A stretch of 5,906 nt of DNA from an uncultured Sulfurovum sp. (GCA_902727905.1 CACVAR010000183.1:1-5906), one strand, 5' to 3'. Shown: positions 1 through 5,781, numbered from the stretch's first letter. Translations and numbers: made by a program. The notes: generated by a model from the letters alone, not told the origin.

Positions 1-127
1 TTCAAATACTCAAACAAAAATACCGTAATCGGCGTAAACGCTATAACTTAAGGGTAAATCTGATTTGTGCATTAATCAACTTTGATAGGAATATGATGGT
101 TTAGTTGGAAGTTTTGCAAGAAGTCTA
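1..127 (+). mobile_element. Right (transposase 3') end of an IS5-like insertion sequence, partial
   Basis: Positions 3-127 match the reverse complement of 5782-5906 at 119 of 125 positions; the mismatches fall at 8, 20, 23, 32, 105 and 108. The segment holds the 3' end of a transposase gene and 23 nt of non-coding end that finishes gttttgcaagaagtcta. The two copies stop matching right after position 127, so the element boundary lies at or a few bases before it. The shared final TA could be part of the target site. The rest of the element lies outside the window. The IS5 family assignment rests on the encoded C-terminus; the exact subgroup cannot be decided here. Confidence 0.85.
3..104 (+). 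CDS. Transposase C-terminus, IS5-like family, 5' end outside window
   Basis: The open frame enters from the left edge and gives 33 residues before TAG at 102-104. It contains the stretch KYRNRRKRYNLRVNLICALI, and the whole ends in NFDRNMMV. The basic YRNRRKR..LR.NLI..L.NF pattern is what I recall for the extreme C-terminus of IS5-type DDE transposases, which come after the catalytic Glu region. The catalytic residues are not in view, so activity cannot be judged. It differs from the copy at the right edge by one amino acid (Ile for Met at the second visible residue) and three silent changes, so both copies appear to have evolved under protein-level constraint. Confidence 0.75.
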   Translation, partial: QILKQKYRNRRKRYNLRVNLICALINFDRNMMV

Positions 128-341
128 CTATGTATTCCCAAACAACAGAACCAACAGCTGATTCTTCATAAGAATAAAAAGTATAAAAAGGAACTTTATG
201 AAGTTGTATCCCATCTTCATCTTCCAGTTCAGCCTGAGGATTTGTAATGGGAATGTAAGTTTCTAAAATATAATCAGTACTCGCCAAAAGTGTTTGTGAT
301 ACGAGTACTAAGAAAAATAATGTTTTTGCTAATGTTTTCAT
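72..341 (-). pseudogene. Small secreted protein gene truncated by IS insertion
   Basis: The frame encodes 89 residues. Residues 1-21 form a clear signal peptide: Lys2 and Lys6, a hydrophobic core LFFLVLVSQTLL, then Ala-Ser as a likely signal peptidase I site. The product would be exported to the periplasm. The native part runs to about residue 71 (position 129); the remaining 17 to 18 residues (DFLQNFQLNHHIPIKVD) are read from the IS end on its non-coding strand, so the true C-terminus is missing. I do not recognise the family. The visible mature part is acidic and aromatic rich (DED, YTFYSYEE). No Shine-Dalgarno sequence precedes the ATG. A perfect TATAAT sits only 5 nt upstream, so the gene is either leaderless, read from an upstream transcript, or silent. 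Confidence 0.6.
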
Positions 342-346
342 GTTTT

Positions 347-352
347 ATTATA
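347..352 (-). promoter_or_regulatory. TATAAT-like -10 box very close to the start of the truncated gene
   Basis: The minus strand reads TATAAT followed by 5 nt and then the ATG at 341. If used as a -10 box, transcription would start at or near the ATG itself, giving a leaderless message. No convincing -35 element is visible. In DNA this AT-rich the match may be coincidence. Confidence 0.3.
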
Positions 353-363
353 GCAATATTTGT

Positions 364-379
364 ACTATAAAAAAGTCTC
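364..379. repeat. 16-bp direct repeat, left copy (brackets the toxin-antitoxin segment)
   Basis: The sequence actataaaaaagtctc occurs here and, in the same orientation, at 1347-1362. The match does not extend on either side. The two copies enclose the whole antitoxin, toxin and VapC-remnant block. Because the sequence includes a run of six A, chance similarity is possible. Confidence 0.5.
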
Positions 380-388
380 TTTGTTGAT

Positions 389-466
389 TCAGACCCAATT
401 ATCTAAACTTAATCCATCAACACGGATAAACTCTTTTGTATTGTTTGTAACAAGTGTCAAATATCT
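389..466 (-). pseudogene. Remnant of a VapC-type PIN toxin (C-terminal 25 codons)
   Basis: Directly after the TGA of the PIN toxin gene, and in the same frame, the minus strand encodes RYLTLVTNNTKEF, then IRVDGLSLDNWV and a TGA at 389-391. The pattern LTLVTNNTxEFxRVxGLxLxNW is the characteristic C-terminal end of VapC (PIN domain) ribonucleases, including the TNN turn that carries the late acidic/polar active-site region. The N-terminal 100 or so residues are absent and there is no start codon or ribosome site. It is therefore a relic of a second, different toxin gene whose front part was lost or replaced. Translation could reach it only by reading through the TGA at 467-469. Confidence 0.8.
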
Positions 467-955
467 TCAATCTTCGAAAAGCAAGCTCAACAAGCCATCA
501 GTAACCCTAAAATTAACAGTTTTTAACTCTTCCACTATCTCTTTTATCTCATTATTACTAAGATAAGTCTTCTTTTTATAGACTAACAATATGCCAATCA
601 AACCAATAACATTTAAACCCATAGAAGTAGCAATGTTTTTACCTCTCTTTTCATCTATGATAAGAGGTAACTTTTGCTCTTCAGCCAATACAATTGATTC
701 TGACTCTCCCAAATCTAAACGAATCAAAAGCTCTTTTACTTTTTTTTGATTTTGGACTTCCTTCACTGTTATTCTTGAAATAGAAATATATTCATCTACA
801 ATCTGTTTAGCCCTCTTGTGAACGGTTACTTCATTGTAAACAGAAGGTGTAATAATGATGGTATCTGAGAATTTAAAAAGAAGTTCAAATCTCTCAATAT
901 TTATAAGAGAGATAAGTGTGGTACTGTCAGAAATGACAATGGAGTTTAAAGCCAT
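467..955 (-). CDS. PIN-domain ribonuclease toxin, DUF3368 type
   Basis: This 162-residue protein fits the DUF3368 branch of PIN-domain proteins, predicted Mg-dependent RNases that act as the toxin of type II toxin-antitoxin pairs. Candidate metal-binding acids lie in the expected places: Asp10 in VISDSTTLI, Glu42 in PSVYNEV, Glu84 in LDLGESESI and Asp101 in LIIDEKRG. The following GLNVIGLIGILLVYKKK matches the family's conserved GlpviGtlGvLl stretch, and the length is typical, so it looks intact. The ATG overlaps the end of the antitoxin gene by 10 nt (ATGGCTTTAA), with an AGAGG ribosome site inside that gene 8 nt upstream. This indicates coupled translation from one message. The natural target RNA cannot be read from the sequence. 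Confidence 0.88.
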   Translation of the reverse strand: MALNSIVISDSTTLISLINIERFELLFKFSDTIIITPSVYNEVTVHKRAKQIVDEYISISRITVKEVQNQKKVKELLIRLDLGESESIVLAEEQKLPLIIDEKRGKNIATSMGLNVIGLIGILLVYKKKTYLSNNEIKEIVEELKTVNFRVTDGLLSLLFED

Positions 956-1269
956 TTATTAGCCTCTGTTTTAATGCTCTCTACATCATCTTCTATCCAT
1001 GTAATGTTCAAGCTATTTAGCAAACTCATCGCTTCTTGTTTGGGTATTTCTAACATCTCTGCCATTTTCCCAAGAGAGATTATTTCCATCTTATAAAGTT
1101 CAATAGCAACTGTTTTTTTTACACCCATAGAAAAAATATCATCATTCAACGGTAGTGTAATACCTATTGGCTTACCATGTCTTGTTACAAAAACAGAATC
1201 TCCCTCATCAAGATATTTTGTCATAGAAGAGGGATTATTTTTTAAATCTCTTATGGCTACCGTTTGCAT
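946..1269 (-). CDS. Antitoxin with Phd/YefM-like N-terminus and UPF0175-like C-terminus
   Basis: The 107-residue protein is the first gene of the operon and the expected neutralising partner of the PIN toxin. Residues 1-42 (AIRDLKNNPSSMTKYLDEGD, then VFVTRHGKPIGITLPL) follow the Phd/YefM antitoxin pattern, in which a dimeric N-terminal fold binds the operon's own operator. Residues about 50-95 (VAIELYKMEIISLGKMAEML, then IPKQEAMSLLNSLNI) follow the UPF0175 pattern, the family usually paired with DUF3368 toxins. The C-terminal part probably binds the toxin, as the C-terminus does in other Phd proteins. The start is supported by AAGGA 7 nt upstream and a TATAAT box further up. Joining two families in one antitoxin is unusual but each half is clear. 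An alternative is that this arrangement is simply a known subfamily. Confidence 0.83.
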   Translation of the reverse strand: MQTVAIRDLKNNPSSMTKYLDEGDSVFVTRHGKPIGITLPLNDDIFSMGVKKTVAIELYKMEIISLGKMAEMLEIPKQEAMSLLNSLNITWIEDDVESIKTEANKWL

Positions 1270-1273
1270 ATTT

Positions 1274-1300
1274 ATTCCTTTTACTACGATTTGTAGGAAT
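1274..1300. promoter_or_regulatory. Possible operator of the toxin-antitoxin operon
   Basis: Between the -10 box and the antitoxin ATG lies attcct (1274-1279) facing aggaat (1295-1300), with an inner pair ctac (1284-1287) and gtag (1293-1296) whose centre is shifted by 3 nt. Phd-type antitoxins repress their own operons by binding short palindromes in this position. The palindrome is imperfect and partly overlaps the ribosome site, so this is a suggestion only. Confidence 0.35.
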
Positions 1301-1306
1301 ATTATA
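1301..1306 (-). promoter_or_regulatory. -10 box of the toxin-antitoxin operon
   Basis: The minus strand reads TATAAT, 31 nt upstream of the antitoxin ATG, a fitting distance for a short leader with the AAGGA ribosome site. There is no clear -35 hexamer, but sigma-70 promoters in Campylobacterota often lack one. Confidence 0.55.
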
Positions 1307-1346
1307 GCTTAGATAGACTAAAAAAGTAACTTATGCCAAAAAAATA

Positions 1347-1362
1347 ACTATAAAAAAGTCTC
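1347..1362. repeat. 16-bp direct repeat, right copy (end of the yffB-like gene)
   Basis: This is the second copy of actataaaaaagtctc. On the minus strand it covers the last four codons and stop of the yffB-like gene (ETFL, TAG). Retaining a gene's 3' end at such a repeat is the pattern left by insertion at a gene end, but the repeat is short. Confidence 0.5.
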
Positions 1363-1689
1363 CCTATAAACCTCTTCATCATAAGCCACATGAACCTTGC
1401 CATCACCATACTCAATAACCGGTCGTTTAATCAAATAGTTCTCTTTAGCCATCCACTCTATTTTACCTTCATCATCAAGATTCAGCTCTTTTAATTTTAA
1501 ATCTCTGTACTTTGTTCCACGTGTGTTAAAAAGTACTTTCATGTCTATCTGTTTTAACCACTCACGGATTTTTTCTTCACCTACAGACTCTACTTTATAG
1601 TCTACAAAGTCAAACTCTATGCCATTGTCTTTCATAAATTTTCTAGCTTTTCCTACTGTTGAACATGTTTTGATGCCGTATATTGTCAT
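1348..1689 (-). CDS. yffB: Spx/ArsC-family protein, YffB-like
   Basis: The 113-residue protein has a thioredoxin-like fold of the ArsC/Spx family and most resembles E. coli YffB. It begins MTIYGIKTCSTVGKARKF, with a single Cys9 at the end of the first strand and Lys14 and Arg16 following. It continues with the conserved FNTRGTKYR (54-62) and LIKRPVI (86-92, Pro90 being the expected cis-proline). It has one thiol and no CXXC, so it is neither a typical Spx transcription regulator nor a proven arsenate reductase; YffB proteins are thought to be glutathione- or thiol-dependent reductases of unknown substrate. Length is normal and the gene looks intact. An AGAGG ribosome site and a TATAAT box at 1720-1725 precede the ATG. 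Its link to the neighbouring toxin genes is probably positional only. Confidence 0.85.
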   Translation of the reverse strand: MTIYGIKTCSTVGKARKFMKDNGIEFDFVDYKVESVGEEKIREWLKQIDMKVLFNTRGTKYRDLKLKELNLDDEGKIEWMAKENYLIKRPVIEYGDGKVHVAYDEEVYRETFL

Positions 1690-1719
1690 ATTGTTACCTC
1701 TTTTTGATTTCTAACAGAG

Positions 1720-1725
1720 ATTATA
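1720..1725 (-). promoter_or_regulatory. -10 box of the yffB-like gene
   Basis: TATAAT on the minus strand lies 30 nt upstream of the ATG at 1689, with AGAGG between. It shares the 109-bp spacer 1690-1798 with the divergent promoter of the large gene. Confidence 0.5.
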
Positions 1726-1761
1726 CACAAACTCTTTTATAGAAAAAAACCACAAAATATA

Positions 1762-1770
1762 TGGTAGAAT
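1762..1770 (+). promoter_or_regulatory. Extended -10 promoter of the protease-STAND-WD40 gene
   Basis: The plus strand reads TGG followed by TAGAAT at 1765-1770, an extended -10 element with the TGn motif, 28 nt ahead of the ATG. AGAGGGA at 1788-1794 is the ribosome site, with 4 nt to the start codon. No good -35 is seen. The only regulation suggested is through the shared divergent spacer; no operator palindrome stands out. Confidence 0.5.
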
Positions 1771-1798
1771 AAAACAAGCTTCACAAAAGAGGGAAAAA

Positions 1799-4700
1799 AT
1801 GAGTCAAGCTAATCCATCAACCTTTTTAATAAAAAGTTCTAAAAACAGAAGTTTTGGTACAGGATTCTGTGTCCATAAAGATGAACGAGGTAGCTACTTA
1901 GTCACCTGCGCTCATGTGGTCAATGCCTGTATAATAGACAACCTCATTGTTGACAACTACCCTGCTAAACTTTTGTATCTCTCAGAAGATGAAGAGCTTA
2001 TGGACTTGGCTGTTGTCTATGTTGAAGGACTTACTAACACAACAACCCTAAAACTTTGTGACAGCATGGCACATGAAGGTGACCATTTTACTGTAACAGG
2101 TTACCGACCTCACAAAGACAAACATGCCCAAGAACCACTTGATGGGTTCATCAAAAAGTCTTATCAACTTGAATCATCAGAAACAAAACAGTGGATTTAT
2201 GAACTTAGTATCAATGAAGATGATAGCATCGAACAAGGCTACAGTGGCTCAGCTGTTGTCTCTACAGAAACAGGTTTAGTCATGGCAGTGGCAACCGACC
2301 GAAAACGAGATGGTAAAAATGCTTATGCCACACCCATTCACCATTTAAAAGAGATTTGGCAAGAGATACCCCAAGCCCTTTTTGTCTCCACTGAAAGTAC
2401 CAATCCCTACAAAGGACTACAGAGTTTTTCCTACGAAGACCGACACAACTACTACGGAAGAGAAAAAGAGTCCAAAGAGATAGCAAAGCAACTACCCAAA
2501 ACCAAACTCTTTACCCTTTTAGGTGCGAGTGGTTCGGGTAAAAGCTCTCTCATCTTTGCTGGGGTCATGCCACTCATAGAAAATAGTGATGTTCAGATAC
2601 TCTCTCTACGCCCTCAAAGTCACCCTTTTAAAAGTTTGGCAACTGTATTCATCCCTACCCTCTACCCTGACAAGCTCGAACAGATAGAACAGAATGAGAA
2701 GTTAACAAACAAACTGGCGAACAATGACATCAAACTTAACAATCTGGTTGAAACTTTTTTACAAGAGACCCAAGCCAAACATCTTTACCTCATTTTAGAT
2801 CAATTTGAAGAGCTGTTTACCCTCACCAAAGAGCAAAAAATACGGAATCATTTTTTAGACCAACTGTTAACCCTCATAAACTCTGAACTCAATGTCACTC
2901 TATTACTCTCCATGAGAGCAGACTTTCTCTCTCATCTCTCTTACTATGAACCCTTTAACCAAGCCTATAATGACCACCAAAATACCATCTTAAGTCTACT
3001 CAGTGAAGCCAAACTAAGAAAAGTCATCGAGCAACTAGCCCTCTCACAAGGAGTCAAGTTCCAAGATGGTTTGGTAGACAGAATTATAGATGAGATAGAA
3101 AACGAAGCAGGACAACTACCTCTGCTAGAGTTTGCCCTAGACCAGCTTTGGACAAACAAGAAGGGTAGAGTCATTACCCATGAAGTACTAGATGAGATGA
3201 AAAGCATCTCTCACTCGATTAGCCACTATGCAGACAAAATCTATAATGATACTAAAGACAAAGAGTCCATCAAAAAAGTCCTCATAAAACTGGTTAACCC
3301 TGGAGCAGGTACCGAAGACACACGACGGATAGCTTCTCTTGATGAGTTTTCAGAGATAGACCGAGAGACCATCGTGAAACTAGCCAGTGAACGGCTCATC
3401 GTCACCCAAGACCAAAACATCGACATCGTCCATGAAGCCCTTATCCGTGAATGGGGACAACTCCAAGAGTGGATAGAAGAGTACCGAGAATTTTTAGAGT
3501 GGGAAAAACGGCTTAGAGATGATAGAAAGGTCTATGAGGAGAATGGGTCTAAGAAGGAGGATTTACTTAAAGACAGCCGATTACTTAAGGCTGAGGAGTT
3601 TGTGAAAAGTCATGAAGCGTATATTGCTCCTGATGATAAGGCTTTTGTAGATAAGAGTAGTGAGAGTGATAAGAAGAGAAAAAGAAGAGATAAGCTTTTT
3701 ATTGGATCAGCTTTTTTAGTACTTCTCTCTATAATCGCCGTGATAAGCTATCTACTGAACCTCTCTAACAACAAAACTGAAGAAGCAGAAAAAGCACAAA
3801 AAAATACCCAACAACTCCTCTACAAAAACACCGTCCAACAAGGAAAACTCTATCGTGACCATTTAAATGACCCACTAAAAAGCAAACTCATCTTCACTGA
3901 TGCTATTATCAAAAGTACCAATGAAGTAGAGTACAAAAACGGTCAGATTCTTTACAACTCTAGTTTTAAAACCAATATCCATTTAAACAGTATAAAAGAG
4001 CATAAAGGCTTTGTTAAAGGTGCTACCTTTAGCAAGGATGAGCAGAAAATCCTCTCTTGGAGTCATGATGGTACGGTGAAGCTTTGGGAGACACAAAGCA
4101 AAGAAGCTCTACAAACCTTTGAACATAAAGACAAGGTTTTAGGTGCTAGCTTTAGCAAGGATGAGCAGAAAATCCTCTCTTGGAGTCGTGATGGTACGAT
4201 GAAGCTTTGGGACACACAAAGCAAAGAAGCCCTACAGAGCTTTAAACATGAAGACTGGGTTAATGGGGCGAGCTTTAGCAAAGATGAGCAACAGATTCTT
4301 TCTTGGAGTGGTGATGGTACAGTAAAACTTTGGGACAGCAAGAGCAACGAAGCCCTACAGAGCTTTAAACATGAATGCTGGGTTAAGGGGGCGAGCTTTA
4401 GCAAAGATGAACAACAGATTCTCTCTTGGAGTCGTGATGGTACAGTAAAACTTTGGGACAGCAAGAGCAACGAAGCCCTACAGAGCTTTAAACATGAAAG
4501 CTCTGTTTATGGGGCGACCTTTAGCAAAGATGAGCAACAGATTCTCTCTTGGAGTGGTGATGGTACAGTAAAACTTTGGGACAGCAAGAGCAACGAAGCC
4601 CTACAGAGCTTTAAACATGAAAGCTCTGTTTATGGGGCGACCTTTAGCAAAGATGAGCAACAGATTCTCTCTTGGAGTGGTGATGGTACAGTAAAACTTT

Positions 4701-5740
4701 GGGACAGCAAGAGCAACGAAGCCCTACAGAGCTTTAAACATGAAAGCTCTGTTTATGGGGCGACCTTTAGCAAAGATGAGCAACAGATTCTCTCTTGGAG
4801 TGGTGATGGTACAGTAAAACTTTGGGACAGCAAGAGCAACGAAGCCCTACAGAGCTTTAAACATGAAGACTGGGTTAATGGGGCGAGCTTTAGCAAAGAT
4901 GAGCAACAGATTCTCTCTTGGAGTGCTGATGGTACAGTAAAACTTTGGGACAGCAAGAGCAACAAAGCCCTACAGACCTTTAAACATGAAAGGTCTGTTA
5001 ATGGTGCTACCTTTACTAAAGATGAGCAACACATTCTCTCTTGGAGTTATGATGGTACGGTGAAGCTTTGGGATATCAAGAGTCAAGAAGCCCTACAGAC
5101 CTTTAAACATGAAAGGTCTGTTAATGGTGCTACCTTTACTAAAGATGAGCAGAAAATACTCTCTTGGAGTTGGGATGGTAGGGTCAATCTTTGGGATATT
5201 AAGAGTCAAGAAACCTTACAGACCTTTACGCATGAAGATTGGACTACAGGTGTATACTTTAGCCAAGATGCACAGAAAATCCTCTCTTGGAATGGTGATG
5301 GAATGGTTAAGCTTTGGGATACTAAGAGCCAAGAAGCCCTACAGACCTTTAAACATGAAGGCATGGTTGAGGGTGCACTCTTTAGCAAAGATGAGAAGAG
5401 AATACTTTCTTGGAGTAAAGGTGGTATGGTGAAACTTTGGGATGCAAAAAGTAAGGAAGTCCTACAAACCTTTGAACATAAACACTTGGTTTTGGGTGCT
5501 ACTTTTAGCAAGGATGAGCAGAAAATCCTCTCGTGGAGTAGTGATGGTACGGTGCAGATTAACAAACTTTATGATGAGATAGATATAAAGTTACAAAAAG
5601 AGGATTATCCTTTAAAAGTTGAAGTGGAAACAGGAGTTAGGTTAAAACCTTCTGGAGAGTTAGAAGTACTCAAGGCTGATGAGTGGAGAGAGAAGAAAAA
5701 GAAGTGGGAGGAGCGTTTGGAAGAGTTAAATATAGATTAA
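1799..5740 (+). CDS. Trypsin-like protease / nSTAND1 NTPase / WD40-repeat membrane protein
   Basis: This 1313-residue protein is a predicted NLR-like sensor with a protease effector. Residues 1-190 form a trypsin-like domain with His39 (VTCAHV), Asp69 (LMDLAV) and Ser149 (QGYSGSA), so the triad is complete. Residues about 202-575 form an nSTAND1 domain: NPYKGLQSF entry, Walker A GASGSGKS (242-249), Walker B LILDQFEEL (331-339), SMRADF (371-376), GQLPLLEFALDQLW (438-451) and a winged-helix end with VHEALIREW (544-552). A basic stretch KKRKRR precedes one membrane helix (about 633-654), then a short coiled linker. Residues 734-1266 hold 13 WD40 repeats of 41 residues. The tail VETGVRLKPSGELEVL...EW resembles the C-terminal cap of other nSTAND1-WD40 proteins. 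Nucleotide binding probably switches the protease on when the WD40 face meets a trigger. Trigger and substrate are unknown; a defence or cell-death role is inferred. Confidence 0.9.
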   Translation: MSQANPSTFLIKSSKNRSFGTGFCVHKDERGSYLVTCAHVVNACIIDNLIVDNYPAKLLYLSEDEELMDLAVVYVEGLTNTTTLKLCDSMAHEGDHFTVTGYRPHKDKHAQEPLDGFIKKSYQLESSETKQWIYELSINEDDSIEQGYSGSAVVSTETGLVMAVATDRKRDGKNAYATPIHHLKEIWQEIPQALFVSTESTNPYKGLQSFSYEDRHNYYGREKESKEIAKQLPKTKLFTLLGASGSGKSSLIFAGVMPLIENSDVQILSLRPQSHPFKSLATVFIPTLYPDKLEQIEQNEKLTNKLANNDIKLNNLVETFLQETQAKHLYLILDQFEELFTLTKEQKIRNHFLDQLLTLINSELNVTLLLSMRADFLSHLSYYEPFNQAYNDHQNTILSLLSEAKLRKVIEQLALSQGVKFQDGLVDRIIDEIENEAGQLPLLEFALDQLWTNKKGRVITHEVLDEMKSISHSISHYADKIYNDTKDKESIKKVLIKLVNPGAGTEDTRRIASLDEFSEIDRETIVKLASERLIVTQDQNIDIVHEALIREWGQLQEWIEEYREFLEWEKRLRDDRKVYEENGSKKEDLLKDSRLLKAEEFVKSHEAYIAPDDKAFVDKSSESDKKRKRRDKLFIGSAFLVLLSIIAVISYLLNLSNNKTEEAEKAQKNTQQLLYKNTVQQGKLYRDHLNDPLKSKLIFTDAIIKSTNEVEYKNGQILYNSSFKTNIHLNSIKEHKGFVKGATFSKDEQKILSWSHDGTVKLWETQSKEALQTFEHKDKVLGASFSKDEQKILSWSRDGTMKLWDTQSKEALQSFKHEDWVNGASFSKDEQQILSWSGDGTVKLWDSKSNEALQSFKHECWVKGASFSKDEQQILSWSRDGTVKLWDSKSNEALQSFKHESSVYGATFSKDEQQILSWSGDGTVKLWDSKSNEALQSFKHESSVYGATFSKDEQQILSWSGDGTVKLWDSKSNEALQSFKHESSVYGATFSKDEQQILSWSGDGTVKLWDSKSNEALQSFKHEDWVNGASFSKDEQQILSWSADGTVKLWDSKSNKALQTFKHERSVNGATFTKDEQHILSWSYDGTVKLWDIKSQEALQTFKHERSVNGATFTKDEQKILSWSWDGRVNLWDIKSQETLQTFTHEDWTTGVYFSQDAQKILSWNGDGMVKLWDTKSQEALQTFKHEGMVEGALFSKDEKRILSWSKGGMVKLWDAKSKEVLQTFEHKHLVLGATFSKDEQKILSWSSDGTVQINKLYDEIDIKLQKEDYPLKVEVETGVRLKPSGELEVLKADEWREKKKKWEERLEELNID
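3695..3760 (+). other. Single transmembrane segment between the NTPase and WD40 parts
   Basis: Residues about 633-654 (LFIGSAFLVLLSIIAVISYL and neighbours) are uniformly hydrophobic. They follow a strongly basic KKRKRRDK and precede an acidic linker (KTEEAEKAQ). By the positive-inside rule the protease and NTPase would be in the cytoplasm and the WD40 part in the periplasm. A similar helix after nSTAND1 is common in related bacterial proteins. The helix could instead be a membrane tether in a hairpin, so sidedness is inferred. Confidence 0.75.
3998..5596 (+). repeat. Array of 13 WD40-coding units of 123 bp
   Basis: Units start every 123 bp from 3998 without any insertion or deletion, encoding residues 734-1266. 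The framework is xHExxVxGAxFSKDEQxILSW, then SxDGTVKLWDxKSxEALQxF. The Trp of LW recurs at 763 and then every 41 residues to 1214, twelve times; in the thirteenth unit it is Asn1255 and the repeat then diverges. Thirteen units plus the closing tail would suit two seven-bladed propellers, though this is a guess. Most change is confined to four positions per unit: two after HE, one before GA and one before DG. Confidence 0.93.
4434..4867 (+). repeat. Perfect tandem repeat block, period 123 bp
   Basis: Within the WD40 array the sequence repeats without a single mismatch at period 123 over 434 bp, about 3.5 units. It includes three whole identical repeats (units 5-7, 4490-4858; variable residues S, S, Y, G in each). 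Even silent positions are the same, which indicates very recent duplication or gene conversion. The block is a likely site of copy-number change by slippage or recombination, and a likely place for assembly errors. Confidence 0.95.
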
Positions 5741-5781
5741 TTTAAAAATTTCATCTCTAATAAATAAACAATAAAGTTAAT

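Noticed and set aside
360..566. Plus-strand open frame of 68 codons
   Set aside because: It lies antisense to the VapC relic and toxin 3' end, has no ribosome site, and its composition is that of a reverse-strand shadow.
1348..1689. Arsenate reductase (ArsC) as the specific function
   Set aside because: The Cys9 surroundings and the FNTRGTKYR and KRP motifs fit YffB better, and there are no other arsenic genes nearby.
2280..3426. Minus-strand frames opposite the NTPase region
   Set aside because: They are antisense to strongly conserved nSTAND1 motifs, with Ser/Leu-rich composition and no ribosome sites.
4063..5565. Long minus-strand frames and one plus-strand alternative frame (5109-5432) inside the WD40 array
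   Set aside because: They are produced by the 123-bp periodicity: a stop-free antisense stretch in one unit is stop-free in all. Products are low-complexity repeats without start signals.
3998..5596. Regular 123-bp repeats considered as a CRISPR-like or non-coding satellite array
   Set aside because: The period is 41 codons with no spacers, and the frame with WD40 signatures is kept throughout, so the array is protein coding.
5741..5781. Terminator after the large gene
   Set aside because: The stretch is AT rich with no GC-containing hairpin followed by a T run.
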